In this document: positions 8,811-16,949 of the stretch, one piece after another
How positions within the stretch are numbered: the stretch's first letter is position 1
Layout: every line of letters begins with the position of its first letter
The notes under the pieces: generated by a model
What the model saw: the letters and a program-made list of their open reading frames with translations, nothing else
Database searches by the model: none
What the model was told of the DNA's origin: nothing
Assembly: GCA_016871715.1 (NCBI GenBank)
Contig: VHCO01000058.1
Coordinates: 1-33,674, forward strand
Direction: 5' to 3'
Length of the DNA: 33,674 nucleotides
Origin: Verrucomicrobiota bacterium
Lineage (GTDB): Bacteria; Verrucomicrobiota; Verrucomicrobiia; Limisphaerales; J093
Made by a program: the position numbers and the translations under genes

Positions 8811-9350
8811 ATGACCCTCGCAGCCGCCTGGGTTCTCTGGCTCGCGATCGGAGTCGCCGCGCCACCCGAGGCGGGCAACTCGAGTCCTCTGCCGCCGTTG
8901 GAAGTGGCCCCGGACGCGCCGTTGTTGCTCGAGGAAACGGAAGCCCGCCCGGTCGTACCGGGCCAGCAACCCGCCCCACACCACCTCATCTGCTACGACT
9001 GCCACGGCAATCTGCGCGAGGAATCCCTCTCCGCTCAGCACGCCCGCGCCGGCACCTCCTGCACCGACTGCCACGGACCTTCCCACGAGCACGCCGAAGA
9101 CGAAGGCAACACCACACCCCCTACCGTCATGTTCGCCCGTGCCGCCATCGCCGCCCAGTGCCAGTCCTGTCACCCAACCCACGATGCCCCCGCCACCGAC
9201 GTCATCCGCCGCTGGCGACAGCGCCGCCTGCAGCGGCTTCGACCCGAGACCATCGTCTGCACCGATTGCCATGGCCAACACCGGCTCCCCGTGCGCACCG
9301 TGCGCTGGGACAAGTCTCAGGGCCAACTCCTGCCCGGCGCTACACGCTGA
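8811..9350 (+). CDS. Small periplasmic tetraheme c-type cytochrome
   Basis: A 179-residue protein with a signal peptide (MTLAAAWVLWLAIGVAA) and four CxxCH heme-binding motifs, at residues 61-65 (CYDCH), 84-88 (CTDCH), 117-121 (CQSCH) and 150-154 (CTDCH). Several extra histidines (GPSHEH, HPTHD, GQH) could be distal heme ligands. It probably shuttles electrons in the periplasm; no partner oxidase or quinol dehydrogenase lies in this window. An alternative start is the ATG at 8793. Its beginning coincides with the break in the aldo/keto reductase upstream, which is read in a different frame, so this gene may have been brought here by the same deletion or insertion. I do not recognise a named family beyond multiheme cytochrome c. 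Confidence 0.8.
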   Translation: MTLAAAWVLWLAIGVAAPPEAGNSSPLPPLEVAPDAPLLLEETEARPVVPGQQPAPHHLICYDCHGNLREESLSAQHARAGTSCTDCHGPSHEHAEDEGNTTPPTVMFARAAIAAQCQSCHPTHDAPATDVIRRWRQRRLQRLRPETIVCTDCHGQHRLPVRTVRWDKSQGQLLPGATR

Positions 9351-9432
9351 CGTCCCTCGACCGGACCCGAATCCTTCGCGAGGTGCTTTCCGTTGGACAG
9401 ACTGGTGGAAATGACCGAAAGTCGGCGCTGGC

Positions 9433-10692
9433 ATGATCCGAGCAAGGTCCAGAGCTAGGGCAGAGTGCCGTCCATCCCCAACCGGGCGCGCACTGGCGCT
9501 CACCGCGGTGGCCGGCCTTTGCTGCGTGAGCACGGCCTGGGCGCCCGCCCGCGCGGCGGTCAATGTGATGCTGACGGGTGTGCCGGACTACGATTGGCAC
9601 GTGGGCTGTTTTGGCACCGCCTGCGGCAACTTGATCGGGTTCTGGGATCGTCATGGATTCCCCGATTTCTACACCGGCCCCACCGCCGGCGGTGTGGCCC
9701 CCTTGGACGCCTACGGACCGAACCGCGGCATCCGGTCTCTCTGGGCGACCAAGGCCGGCCAGGACGGTCGACCCACCGACGAACCCGGGCACGAGGAGAA
9801 CTACTACTTCTACTACGAGCACGCAGGCCCAGATCCCTACGTCTTGTTCGGGCGCACTGAACACGCGCCGGACTGCATCGGCGATTTCATCGGGCTCAAC
9901 CAAAACAAATGGAAACAGCTCAACCAAGAGTGCGACGGCAACATCGACGGTTATTCCTTTGTCTACTGGGATAGCTCGGGACAGCGCCGGGTCAACTTCG
10001 TCCCGGGCCCCGAAGCCGGTCTCCCAGCCCTGGACCTGCAGTCCGGACTGCGCGCCTGGACCGCGCATCGGGGGCACGCAGCCGACGTGTTCACCCAACT
10101 CAGCGACTTCAACCCCAACGTGCCGGACGGGGCGGGCTTCAGCTTCGAGGACTTGCGCGCCGAAATCGACGCCGGCTACCCCGTGCTCCTGTTCATGCAG
10201 GCCTTTCATACTCGGTCCCGCCAGGTCGGCTCGATGCCCCGCGCCAACCCGAGCATCCATGGCATGCTCGCCTACGGCTACTTCGTCGCCGACGACGGCA
10301 CCCGCTACGTGCGGTACCGGACGAGCTGGGCCAACGGCGACTACGAGTTCAGCGCCTGGACCCCTGCCAACTGGACGCCCGAAGGCAACCTGAACCTGCC
10401 TCTGCGCGGTGTCATCGGCTTTCATCCCCTCCCCAAAATCGTCGCCGTCGAGCGGCGCGCCGGCCAGTTGCACATCCGCTGGCATGGCCCCGCGGCGGAG
10501 TTGTACGACGAGGAAACCGGCTTGGCCCACCCCGCGCACTGGTACGTGCTCGAACAGGCCAGCCGCCTCGATCCGGACCACTTCCAACCCATCGCCCAGC
10601 CCAATCCCGCGCACGAAGCCACCGTGCCCGAGCCTCGCGGTCAAGGCACCGCGTTCTTTCGCGTGCGGCTCGTCCCCAGGGGGCGGAACTAG
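9433..10692 (+). CDS. Exported papain-fold (peptidase C39-like) protein, function unknown
   Basis: A 419-residue protein with an arginine-rich start, a hydrophobic signal segment (LALTAVAGLCCVSTAWA) and a mature region opening VMLTGVPDYDWHVGCFGTA. The Cys in HVGCFGTACGNLIGFWDRHG (C59) sits where C39-like and papain-like peptidases have the catalytic cysteine. A matching histidine is in SIHGMLAYGYFVADDG (H276), and a TSW segment follows where the third residue lies. The usual Asn/Asp there is not obvious, so the triad is uncertain. The C-terminal 80 residues resemble a small beta-rich domain (IVAVERRAGQLHIRWHG). It could be a peptidase or a catalytically altered binding protein. It stands 82 bases after the cytochrome gene. 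Confidence 0.7.
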   Translation: MIRARSRARAECRPSPTGRALALTAVAGLCCVSTAWAPARAAVNVMLTGVPDYDWHVGCFGTACGNLIGFWDRHGFPDFYTGPTAGGVAPLDAYGPNRGIRSLWATKAGQDGRPTDEPGHEENYYFYYEHAGPDPYVLFGRTEHAPDCIGDFIGLNQNKWKQLNQECDGNIDGYSFVYWDSSGQRRVNFVPGPEAGLPALDLQSGLRAWTAHRGHAADVFTQLSDFNPNVPDGAGFSFEDLRAEIDAGYPVLLFMQAFHTRSRQVGSMPRANPSIHGMLAYGYFVADDGTRYVRYRTSWANGDYEFSAWTPANWTPEGNLNLPLRGVIGFHPLPKIVAVERRAGQLHIRWHGPAAELYDEETGLAHPAHWYVLEQASRLDPDHFQPIAQPNPAHEATVPEPRGQGTAFFRVRLVPRGRN

Positions 10693-10707
10693 CCCGTCCC
10701 CACACCC

Positions 10708-11442
10708 TCAGAACAGGTTGGGAAACTGCTCGAGCACGGCACCCACGTTTGCCGGAGTCACCAATAAGAACCGCGCGCCGAACTCCGCGTGCGCATCCTC
10801 CAACGCCGCCACCGACTCCGGCGGCGCGCCAGGCCGGCGCAACACGGCCGCCACGATCTTGCCCGAAATAAAGGCCGCCTCGATCTCTCGCCCTTCCCCC
10901 AACAAACGCAGGTCCGGCAGCAAAAGCGCGAACCGCGGCTCAGCGCGCCGCCACCACTCGCGCTGCTGCATCCCCACCGGCAACCCGATCAAGCTCACCA
11001 CCAAGTCCACCTCCGTATGCCGGCCCAGCATCGCCTCCCACGCCCCTTCCGCCGTCAGAAAACTCAAGGGCGTGGTCGCATCCGGCGGGATCGGGACAGA
11101 TTCCGGGTTCGCCGCGGCCGCCGCGCTTAACGCGGGGAAAACCACCTCCACGAGCCGAATCCGCCCACCCCAACCGCGTTCGAGCCCGCGCACGGCTGCC
11201 GCTTCGAAGGCATACACACTCCGCCCCTGACCATCCTGCTGACTGAACGGGTTGGACACAACCAGCGCGCGTGTGCCGGGGAATTCCGTGGCCAAGTGCT
11301 CGCCCAAAACCCGCAACGCCAACTCACGCCTCCCAACCGCCTGGCTGCGCACTTGCCAGTCTTCGCCACGGAACAGCAGCAGGGCGCCCAACCCGCCCAG
11401 AGCCAGGACCGTCGTGCCTAAGATGGCCGTGAGGGGTCGCAC
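10708..11442 (-). CDS. Conserved membrane-anchored protein of unknown function
   Basis: A 244-residue protein starting with a GTG, with one N-terminal hydrophobic segment (about residues 5-24, ILGTTVLALGGLGALLLF) and a large soluble domain on the outside. The soluble part has alternating strand-helix character (ALVVSNPF, VDLVVSLIGLPV, FALLLPDL, AAFISGKIVAAVL, ARFLLVTPAN), reminiscent of a periplasmic-binding or Rossmann-like fold. I cannot name a family. It follows the pseudopilin gene by 21 bases on the same strand, so the two are probably co-transcribed. It ends 15 bases from the convergent C39-like gene. Confidence 0.65.
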   Translation of the reverse strand: MRPLTAILGTTVLALGGLGALLLFRGEDWQVRSQAVGRRELALRVLGEHLATEFPGTRALVVSNPFSQQDGQGRSVYAFEAAAVRGLERGWGGRIRLVEVVFPALSAAAAANPESVPIPPDATTPLSFLTAEGAWEAMLGRHTEVDLVVSLIGLPVGMQQREWWRRAEPRFALLLPDLRLLGEGREIEAAFISGKIVAAVLRRPGAPPESVAALEDAHAEFGARFLLVTPANVGAVLEQFPNLF

Positions 11443-11463
11443 GATCGCACACCGCTGGCGGCG

Positions 11464-12117
11464 CTAGTCGCCGCCGAAGTACCCGGGTACCGTGTCCGCC
11501 TCGAATAGGCCCGTGATCCCAAGTCCCTCGAGCCGCGGACGCGCGCAGCTCTCGACATGCCCATCCAGGAAGAGCCCGTTCGCCTTGTGCGCGTGCCGGC
11601 CGTGCACCTCCTTCTCGCTGGCCGCGCGGAAATAATAGAATTGCTGCGCCCCAATCCCCCGCCGCCCGCGGCTGGTCGTATCGGCTACGTGCAAATACTC
11701 GAGCGGGTTCGGCACGCTCTCGACCTGCAAGAACTCACGGAACCGGCCCTGGGTGTAGTTGGTGGGCGGGTCCTGGCGCACGCCGTAGGTGCGGAACCAG
11801 TTCACAAACCGGCGCGGCGGATAGCTCGGGCAGACGAACAGGTCGGCTGCCTGAAGATTCTGGTTGGTGCTCAAGAGGCTGGCCCAGGTCACGTTCGTTT
11901 GCAGCGGCTCGTTGATCTGCACCAACCCCGCGCTCTCCTGCGCATAGATCAGGTGCGCCACGCCGATCTGCTTGAGGTTGTTCAGACAGTGCGCCTGCTG
12001 CGCCCGCGCTTTCGCCCCGTTGAGCGCAGGCAACAACAACCCGGCGAGAATGCCGATGATGGCAATCACAACCAGCAACTCGATGAGGGTGAAGGCCCGG
12101 TGAATTCGATAACCCAT
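11464..12117 (-). CDS. Type II/IV-pilin-like protein with prepilin N-terminal methylation motif
   Basis: A protein of 217 residues. The start at 12117 (MGYRIHRA) is preferred over the upstream frame start at 12174 because it gives a short basic leader before the prepilin motif [17 protein letters not shown]. The residue before the mature phenylalanine is alanine rather than the usual glycine, as often seen in verrucomicrobial members. The following [20 protein letters not shown] is the hallmark of the large PVC pseudopilin family with a DUF1559-like globular domain. A late segment, [15 protein letters not shown], matches the H-X9-DG-type region common in that family. Such proteins are processed by prepilin peptidase and may form a short pseudopilus or be anchored in the envelope; the individual role is unknown. 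Divergent from the MBOAT gene. Confidence 0.88.
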   Translation of the reverse strand: MGYRIHRAFTLIELLVVIAIIGILAGLLLPALNGAKARAQQAHCLNNLKQIGVAHLIYAQESAGLVQINEPLQTNVTWASLLSTNQNLQAADLFVCPSYPPRRFVNWFRTYGVRQDPPTNYTQGRFREFLQVESVPNPLEYLHVADTTSRGRRGIGAQQFYYFRAASEKEVHGRHAHKANGLFLDGHVESCARPRLEGLGITGLFEADTVPGYFGGD

Positions 12118-12227
12118 CTCAGCCCATGCGCCCCGCGCGGCGCGGCGGGAATTTGCCTCGCCACGCGCGAACACACGCCGCTATAGTAACCCAAGCCGTG
12201 CGCGGGTCAATCGTCGGCTAGGCCATC

Positions 12228-13697
12228 ATGCTGTTCAACTCCGCCGTCTTCCTCGTGTTCTTCGCGGGCTTCCTGCTCCTGTACTACCTGGTCCGGCACA
12301 GCTTGGCCGCGCGCAATGCCCTGATCGTCGTCGCCAGCTACGCCTTCTACGGCTGGTGGGACTGGCGCTTCCTCTCCCTGCTCTGGATCTCGAGTCTGGT
12401 GGATTATGCCGTCGGCCGCGCCCTCGAACCGCCCCGACCCGACCGGCACCGCCGCGCCTGGCTGGCGCTGAGCTTGATCGTCAACCTCGGCCTGCTCGGC
12501 TTCTTCAAGTACTACGGCTTCTTCGTGGACTCCTTCATCGCCCTGCTCGACCGCCTCGGGCTCGACGCCGAGCCGCGCCTCCTGCGCGTCGTCCTGCCGG
12601 TCGGCATCTCCTTCTACACCTTCCAAAGCCTGAGCTACGCCCTGGACGTCTACCGCCGCCAACTCACCCCCACTCGCAACCTCGTCAGCTTCCTCGCCTA
12701 CGTCTCCTTCTTCCCCCAGTTGGTCGCCGGACCCATCGAGCGCGCCCGCCACCTGCTGCCCCAGTTCGAACGCACCTTGACGCTCACCCGCACCCAACTC
12801 GTCACCGGCGTCTGGCTCATCCTCTGGGGCATGTTCAAAAAGGTCGTCCTCGCGGACAATCTCGCCCCCCTCGTCGAGCTCGTCTACGGCCAACCCGCCC
12901 ACGCCGCCCCCCTCGTCGCGCTGGGCACCATCGCGTTCGCCTTCCAGATCTATTGCGATTTCTCCGGCTACTCCGACATCGCCCGCGGACTGGCCAGCGT
13001 GCTCGGCTTCGAGTTGCGCCTCAACTTTAACCTGCCCTACCTTGCCACCAACCTGCGCGAGTTCTGGCGTCGCTGGCACATCAGCCTCTCGACCTGGCTG
13101 CGCGATTACCTCTACGTCAGCCTGGGCGGCAACCGCCACGGCCCAAGCCGTACCCGGCTCAATCTGCTGCTGACCATGCTCCTCGGTGGCCTCTGGCACG
13201 GCGCCGCTTGGAACTTCGTCCTCTGGGGCCTCTGGCACGGCATCGGTCTCCTCGTCCACCGCTGGTGGAGCGAACGACCCCGCGCCACGCCACTCCCCCA
13301 ACCTGAACCTCACCCTGCCCCCGGCCGCCAGGAACCAACTCCTCCACAGCCCCCAAACCCTCTGGCCCGCCAGCTCCTGGCCTGGTCGCTCACGATGCTG
13401 GTTGTCGGCTACGGCTGGCTCCTCTTCCGCGCCCAGTCCTGGGCCGACATCCTCACCCTCACGAGTGCGCTGGCCCAATGGTCCGTCCCGCCTTGGTTCG
13501 CCAGCTACGCCCTCAACCTGGCCGCCTTCACCCTCCCGTTGATCCTCATGCAGTCCTGGCAGGCAACAACGAAGGACCTGCTGGCCCCCCTCACGCTGCC
13601 AGCTTGGACGCGCGCCTTACTCCAAGGGTGCCTGCTGACCGCCATCGTCCTGTTTTGGCGCAAGGATTCCACCCCGTTTATCTACTTCCAGTTCTGA
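12228..13697 (+). CDS. MBOAT family membrane-bound O-acyltransferase (AlgI-like)
   Basis: A multispanning membrane enzyme of 489 residues that transfers acyl groups to an exported glycan. The N-terminus MLFNSAVFLVFFAGFLLLYY and the SYAFYGWWDWRFL segment are typical of the AlgI/PatA/DltB group. The catalytic histidine is H324 in GGLWHGAAWNFVLWGLWHG, and VAGPIERARHLLPQF and CDFSGYSDIARG are the other family blocks. A SGNH protein follows six bases after the stop codon, the standard arrangement in which the MBOAT passes the acyl group to a periplasmic partner. The glycan acceptor is not apparent from this window; alginate genes are absent, so naming it algI would be unjustified. Confidence 0.92.
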   Translation: MLFNSAVFLVFFAGFLLLYYLVRHSLAARNALIVVASYAFYGWWDWRFLSLLWISSLVDYAVGRALEPPRPDRHRRAWLALSLIVNLGLLGFFKYYGFFVDSFIALLDRLGLDAEPRLLRVVLPVGISFYTFQSLSYALDVYRRQLTPTRNLVSFLAYVSFFPQLVAGPIERARHLLPQFERTLTLTRTQLVTGVWLILWGMFKKVVLADNLAPLVELVYGQPAHAAPLVALGTIAFAFQIYCDFSGYSDIARGLASVLGFELRLNFNLPYLATNLREFWRRWHISLSTWLRDYLYVSLGGNRHGPSRTRLNLLLTMLLGGLWHGAAWNFVLWGLWHGIGLLVHRWWSERPRATPLPQPEPHPAPGRQEPTPPQPPNPLARQLLAWSLTMLVVGYGWLLFRAQSWADILTLTSALAQWSVPPWFASYALNLAAFTLPLILMQSWQATTKDLLAPLTLPAWTRALLQGCLLTAIVLFWRKDSTPFIYFQF

Positions 13698-13702
13698 GCC
13701 CC

Positions 13703-14809
13703 ATGAAGAGCCACCAGTGCGAATTCAACGCCGCTGACCTCCTCGCCGCGGTTGCCCCGCCGCTCCTCCCCCTGCTCCTGTTCGCTGCCGCCATGCATCT
13801 CGGAGCGGCCTCGGGCCGCCTGCCCGCCCCGCGCCCTATCCTCGACGCCGACCGCACGATCCTCCTGCACCAGGCCGAGGCCAGCCGCCAGCCCACCCCT
13901 GCCGCCGTCCTCCTGCTCGGGGATTCTTCTTGCCTCATGGACGTTTGGGCGCCACGCCTCCAGACTGCGCTCGACCAACCCGTGCTGAACCTCGGCACCC
14001 TCAGTTACCTGGACTTACCCTCGCTGGCCCTGCTGCTCGAACAATACACGGCCGCAAACCCAGGCCGCACGCCCCTGGTCGTCCTGCTCATGCACCCGGA
14101 ATCGCTGCGCCTCGCTGGCCTGCCCGCCTATCACGCAGCCGTCCTGCGCCACTACCTCGCCGGCCGTGACGCCCCCCCAACGGGTCACCTCCTAGCCCGC
14201 TTCGACCGCATCCTCGGCCTCGACATCTTCCGAGGACGGCTATGGACTCGGCTTGTTCCATCGCCTCTGCCGGGTGAGTTCGGCCGGGCCTATGGATTCA
14301 CCTGGGACCTCTGGCGTTCGCTCGATCAACACGCCGGCAGCGCGGTCGACCCTCATCGCTTCGACCCCACCACCGCCCGCGGTAATGCAGAGTACCGGTT
14401 GGCCGCCCGCCTCGAAACCGAAAGTCGGATCTTCCGACAAAGGCTCCCTCCCCACACCCGACTCGCCGTGGGACTCACCCCAGCGCCTGAGTCGTTTGTC
14501 CTTCCCGATCACTCCGCCACTTGTCGCCAGATCCTCGCCCAATGGGGCGCCTGGCTCGAGGCGGACGCCCTCCTCACCCAACTCCCGGCGACCCGGCCCG
14601 CTGCCGAATTCGCCTCCGTCACGCACCTGCGTGCGACCGGCGCCCAGCGCTTCAGTGCCGATCTAGCGTCTCTGCTGCGTCCGCTCCTCTCCTCAGTCAC
14701 CCAACCGTCGGCTCCGGACAACACGCGCCCCGCTCCATCCGGCTTGCCCTTGCAGTTGCTGCACCATGCATGGCCGCAGGATGCACCCACCACAGGGCCC
14801 CTGCCGTAG
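13703..14809 (+). CDS. SGNH-fold acyltransferase partner of the MBOAT protein (AlgJ/AlgX/DltD-like)
   Basis: A 368-residue protein with one N-terminal membrane anchor (PPLLPLLLFAAAMHLGA) and a SGNH hydrolase-like domain facing the periplasm. The block I motif is LLLGDSSCLMDVWAPRLQ, with candidate nucleophile S75 in GDSS, and the Asp/His block is near T307-H308 in THLRATGAQRF. The chosen ATG at 13703 follows the MBOAT stop by five bases; the frame is open upstream inside the MBOAT gene without meaning. Sequence conservation with named relatives is low. Function is inferred mainly from fold, topology and neighbour: it would place acetyl or other acyl groups on an exported polysaccharide. The last 35 residues are proline-rich and may be non-essential. 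Confidence 0.8.
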   Translation: MKSHQCEFNAADLLAAVAPPLLPLLLFAAAMHLGAASGRLPAPRPILDADRTILLHQAEASRQPTPAAVLLLGDSSCLMDVWAPRLQTALDQPVLNLGTLSYLDLPSLALLLEQYTAANPGRTPLVVLLMHPESLRLAGLPAYHAAVLRHYLAGRDAPPTGHLLARFDRILGLDIFRGRLWTRLVPSPLPGEFGRAYGFTWDLWRSLDQHAGSAVDPHRFDPTTARGNAEYRLAARLETESRIFRQRLPPHTRLAVGLTPAPESFVLPDHSATCRQILAQWGAWLEADALLTQLPATRPAAEFASVTHLRATGAQRFSADLASLLRPLLSSVTQPSAPDNTRPAPSGLPLQLLHHAWPQDAPTTGPLP

Positions 14810-14947
14810 GGCGCCTCCATGTGGTCCCTCTGGCTTCCCCCCAGCCTTCCGCCTTCCGCCGCTGCTGCCCTACCGCAGTACCCTAGGCGCCCCGCAACCG
14901 ACCTTCCCACGCTAGCTCCGGTTACCGCTCGCTCCCGATCCCCGATC

Positions 14948-15029
14948 GTTCCGCCGTTCCGTTCCGCCTTCCCCTTCCCCTTCCGCCTTCCGCCTTCCGT
15001 TCCGTTCCGCCTTCCCTTCCTTCCCCTCT
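14948..15029 (+). repeat. Low-complexity pyrimidine tract built from TTCCG and CTTCC units
   Basis: An almost unbroken run of C and T on this strand, built from irregular copies of TTCCG, CCTTCC and CCTTCCG, with a few G bases at unit ends. Shorter stretches of the same kind occur at about 14843-14860. Such tracts vary in length by slippage and can form triplex-like structures. No coding role is seen. Confidence 0.7.
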
Positions 15030-15132
15030 GCACGCCCAGGCCGCAGCCCGCGACCGTCGACTCAAAGCATGCTGGACACCAACCAGTTGCCGAGGACTCC
15101 AGCCTGCGGCGAACGGACAAAGCCCTTGGCAC

Positions 15133-15171
15133 TTGTCAACCTCTTTATGCCAGAGGAATTGCACTAGCCCC
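15133..15171 (+). repeat. 39-bp intergenic repeat, copy A
   Basis: It starts TTGTCAACCTCTTTATGCC and ends ATTGCACTAGCCCC. It matches copy B, 108 bases downstream, at 35 of 39 positions by my count. About 70 bases of unrelated sequence separate the two. It is in the gene-free convergent interval. Confidence 0.8.
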
Positions 15172-15240
15172 CTCCCCTTCTCTTTCTCCCTTTCTCCCTA
15201 GGCCTCGACAGCGCTTTTCCGGCTGCCGTGCCGATCTTCG

Positions 15241-15279
15241 TTGTCAACGTCTTTTTGCCAGTGGGATTGCACTAGCCCC
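15241..15279 (+). repeat. 39-bp intergenic repeat, copy B
   Basis: It starts TTGTCAACGTCTTTTTGCC and ends ATTGCACTAGCCCC. Direct repeat of copy A in the same orientation. The right end CACTAGCCCC also recurs immediately before the ATG at 17074. Confidence 0.8.
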
Positions 15280-15392
15280 GTCGGGACCCATCTCGTGATC
15301 TTTGCTCATCGAGGAAACGCGCCTGGCCACTCGGCTGCATTGGCTACGTTGACCCCGGTCAGATGTCTTTGAAGGGGGCCAAAGGCCAAAGG

Positions 15393-16949
15393 CTATCGCC
15401 CGCGGATCGCACCGAGCCCGGGGGCGCCGGTCGGCGGAACGGGTGTGCCGAGAAAATCCCGCCCGCCGTTGGCGACCACCGGCAACCCCGCCGTGAGGCA
15501 GGGCGAGTCAAGGCGCGGCAGGTACCGGTCCAAGAGGCGGAGTTGGGTGGGATCGGTCAGCGTGACTTGACCCAGGCCCCGCAAGCGCGGGTCTGCGTAC
15601 AGGCCTACGACCTGGCCATCGACGGTCTCCTGTCCGGTGGCCGCCACCCAGGCCGCAAAACTGCTGTGCTCGCCCAGGGTGAAGCCGTCCGGGTGGGTAC
15701 TGAACCAGAGGTTAGCCTCGAGACGCGCGGAGCGCGGGTCGCCTGCGATCGTCTGGCGGGCGACGAAGACGTTGTTGCGAAGGACGACCCCTAGGAACTC
15801 GGCTCCGCCAAAACCGAGCGCGGCTTGGTGTTGGCTGAAGACGGTGTTGTTGTAGATCTGGACCCCGTCGGCCTGCCCCGACGGGTTATGGTTATGGATC
15901 TCGATGGCGGCGCGCAGGTTGTTCTTGCGCCCGTCGTTTTGGCTGATGTTGTACCGGATGACGCTCCCCAACAGGGGCGGTGCCGCCGGGTATTGACACA
16001 CCATGTAGCCTGGGCCTTCGTTGTTGTACGAGAGGTTATACTGCAGGACCGCGTTGCGGCAGCCGCCATCGATGTCGAAGCCGCCACCATCGTGACCTGG
16101 GCTCCGGTTATGGTGCGAGATGCAGTGCTGGATCACGACGTTCTCCGCTCTCCAACACCAGATGCCGACCGGTCCGTTGCCCGCGCGAGGCATGTCCCAG
16201 CCGTTGTGATAAGCCCGGCAATACTCGACCACCACGTTTCTGGCCACGCCGATAACGATCCCGTTGCCACTGTGGTTATCGAGGTTCTTCGGATCACCGG
16301 GATTGTTCGCGGCCACACAGTGGGCCACATACAGATCGGTCGACAGCCGGTGGTGGCCGGTGGCGATGCCAGACTGACCGTTCCCGTGGGCATGGACGCG
16401 CGTAATGCGCCCCCGCGTCACGCCGTCGAAGATCGCCCCGTTCAGGCGAAAACCGCTGACCTCGACCCGATCGATCTCGATGTCCACGCCGCCTTCCCAA
16501 GCCACGCCGTTGCCGTCGTTGCCGTCGTTACGGCCGCACCCGAGGAAGTCGAGGTCGCGCACGATCAAGTGACTGCAGTTCGTGGCGGACAAACCCGAAC
16601 CGGCACCGGCGTCGATTGTGGCGCGCCCTCGGCCGTACGAGCCGATCAGCACTCTCTGATCCGCCGAGCCACTATCTTCGTGGTCGAGGACGATCGGGCC
16701 TGAGAACGTGGATCCGCCCGCGAACAGGACGCGATCGCCGGGTTGCAGGCGGGTGAGGTTGAGCGGCCGAATTGTCTGCCAGGGGTGGAGGCGAGTTCCC
16801 GGATGGTTGTCGTCGCCTGCGGGGCTGAGGTAGTAATCCCGCGCGACGGGATCGAGGCAGACCGACCCCGCGATCGCCCAGAGAGAAAGGGAAAGGGTGA
16901 GCATCGCGCGTGAGCGCAACGGCGGGTTCGACCTGGCCATTCGAGTCAT
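15393..16949 (-). CDS. Secreted right-handed parallel beta-helix protein
   Basis: A protein of about 518 residues starting at 16949 (MTRMARSNPPLRSRAMLTL), followed by a hydrophobic signal segment LTLSLSLWAIAGSVC; 16904 is an alternative start. The mature N-terminus YYLSPAGDDNHPGT and HPWQTIRPLN is the usual entry to pectate-lyase-like beta-helix proteins. Rungs rich in Asn and Val follow (VVVEYCRAYHNGWD, VVIQHCISHHN, AVLQYNLSYNN, VQIYNNTVFSQH). The end, LPVVANGGRDFLGTPV, is the common C-terminal cap of this group. It is expected to bind or cleave a polysaccharide; no catalytic residues can be fixed by eye. It is divergent from the FAD oxidoreductase with about 124 bases between the starts. 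Confidence 0.85.
   Translation of the reverse strand: MTRMARSNPPLRSRAMLTLSLSLWAIAGSVCLDPVARDYYLSPAGDDNHPGTRLHPWQTIRPLNLTRLQPGDRVLFAGGSTFSGPIVLDHEDSGSADQRVLIGSYGRGRATIDAGAGSGLSATNCSHLIVRDLDFLGCGRNDGNDGNGVAWEGGVDIEIDRVEVSGFRLNGAIFDGVTRGRITRVHAHGNGQSGIATGHHRLSTDLYVAHCVAANNPGDPKNLDNHSGNGIVIGVARNVVVEYCRAYHNGWDMPRAGNGPVGIWCWRAENVVIQHCISHHNRSPGHDGGGFDIDGGCRNAVLQYNLSYNNEGPGYMVCQYPAAPPLLGSVIRYNISQNDGRKNNLRAAIEIHNHNPSGQADGVQIYNNTVFSQHQAALGFGGAEFLGVVLRNNVFVARQTIAGDPRSARLEANLWFSTHPDGFTLGEHSSFAAWVAATGQETVDGQVVGLYADPRLRGLGQVTLTDPTQLRLLDRYLPRLDSPCLTAGLPVVANGGRDFLGTPVPPTGAPGLGAIRGR

Larger units (their letters stand above)
14810..15392. other. Gene-free convergent interval with repeats and a pyrimidine tract
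   Basis: The interval lies between the ends of the SGNH gene and the beta-helix gene. It contains a TTCCG-rich pyrimidine tract and two copies of a 39-base repeat, both listed separately. An open frame at 14819-15298 exists only because of the skewed composition and shows no domain. A loose 11-bp inverted repeat with one mismatch (14801-14811 with 14868-14878) spans the SGNH stop codon and could help end transcription. Confidence 0.55.

Noticed and set aside
8793..9436. Continuation of the aldo/keto reductase frame to 9436
   Set aside because: The frame stays open only because the cytochrome is GC-rich; residues become Arg/Pro-rich and lose all barrel features.
12207..13478. 423-codon antisense open frame across the MBOAT gene
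   Set aside because: Glu/Ala/Gly-rich shadow caused by the membrane protein's codon use.
15133..15171. Sigma-54 promoter in the repeat (TTGCAC end)
   Set aside because: The pair ten bases upstream of the GC is GC, not GG, in copies A and B, and does not fit in the third copy either.
15133..15279. Possible CRISPR array
   Set aside because: Only two imperfect copies with a 70-base interval, a third copy 10 kb away, and no cas genes.
14819..15298. 159-codon open frame in the convergent gap
   Set aside because: It is a reading of pyrimidine repeats (Pro/Phe/Arg/Ser only) and of the two repeat copies.
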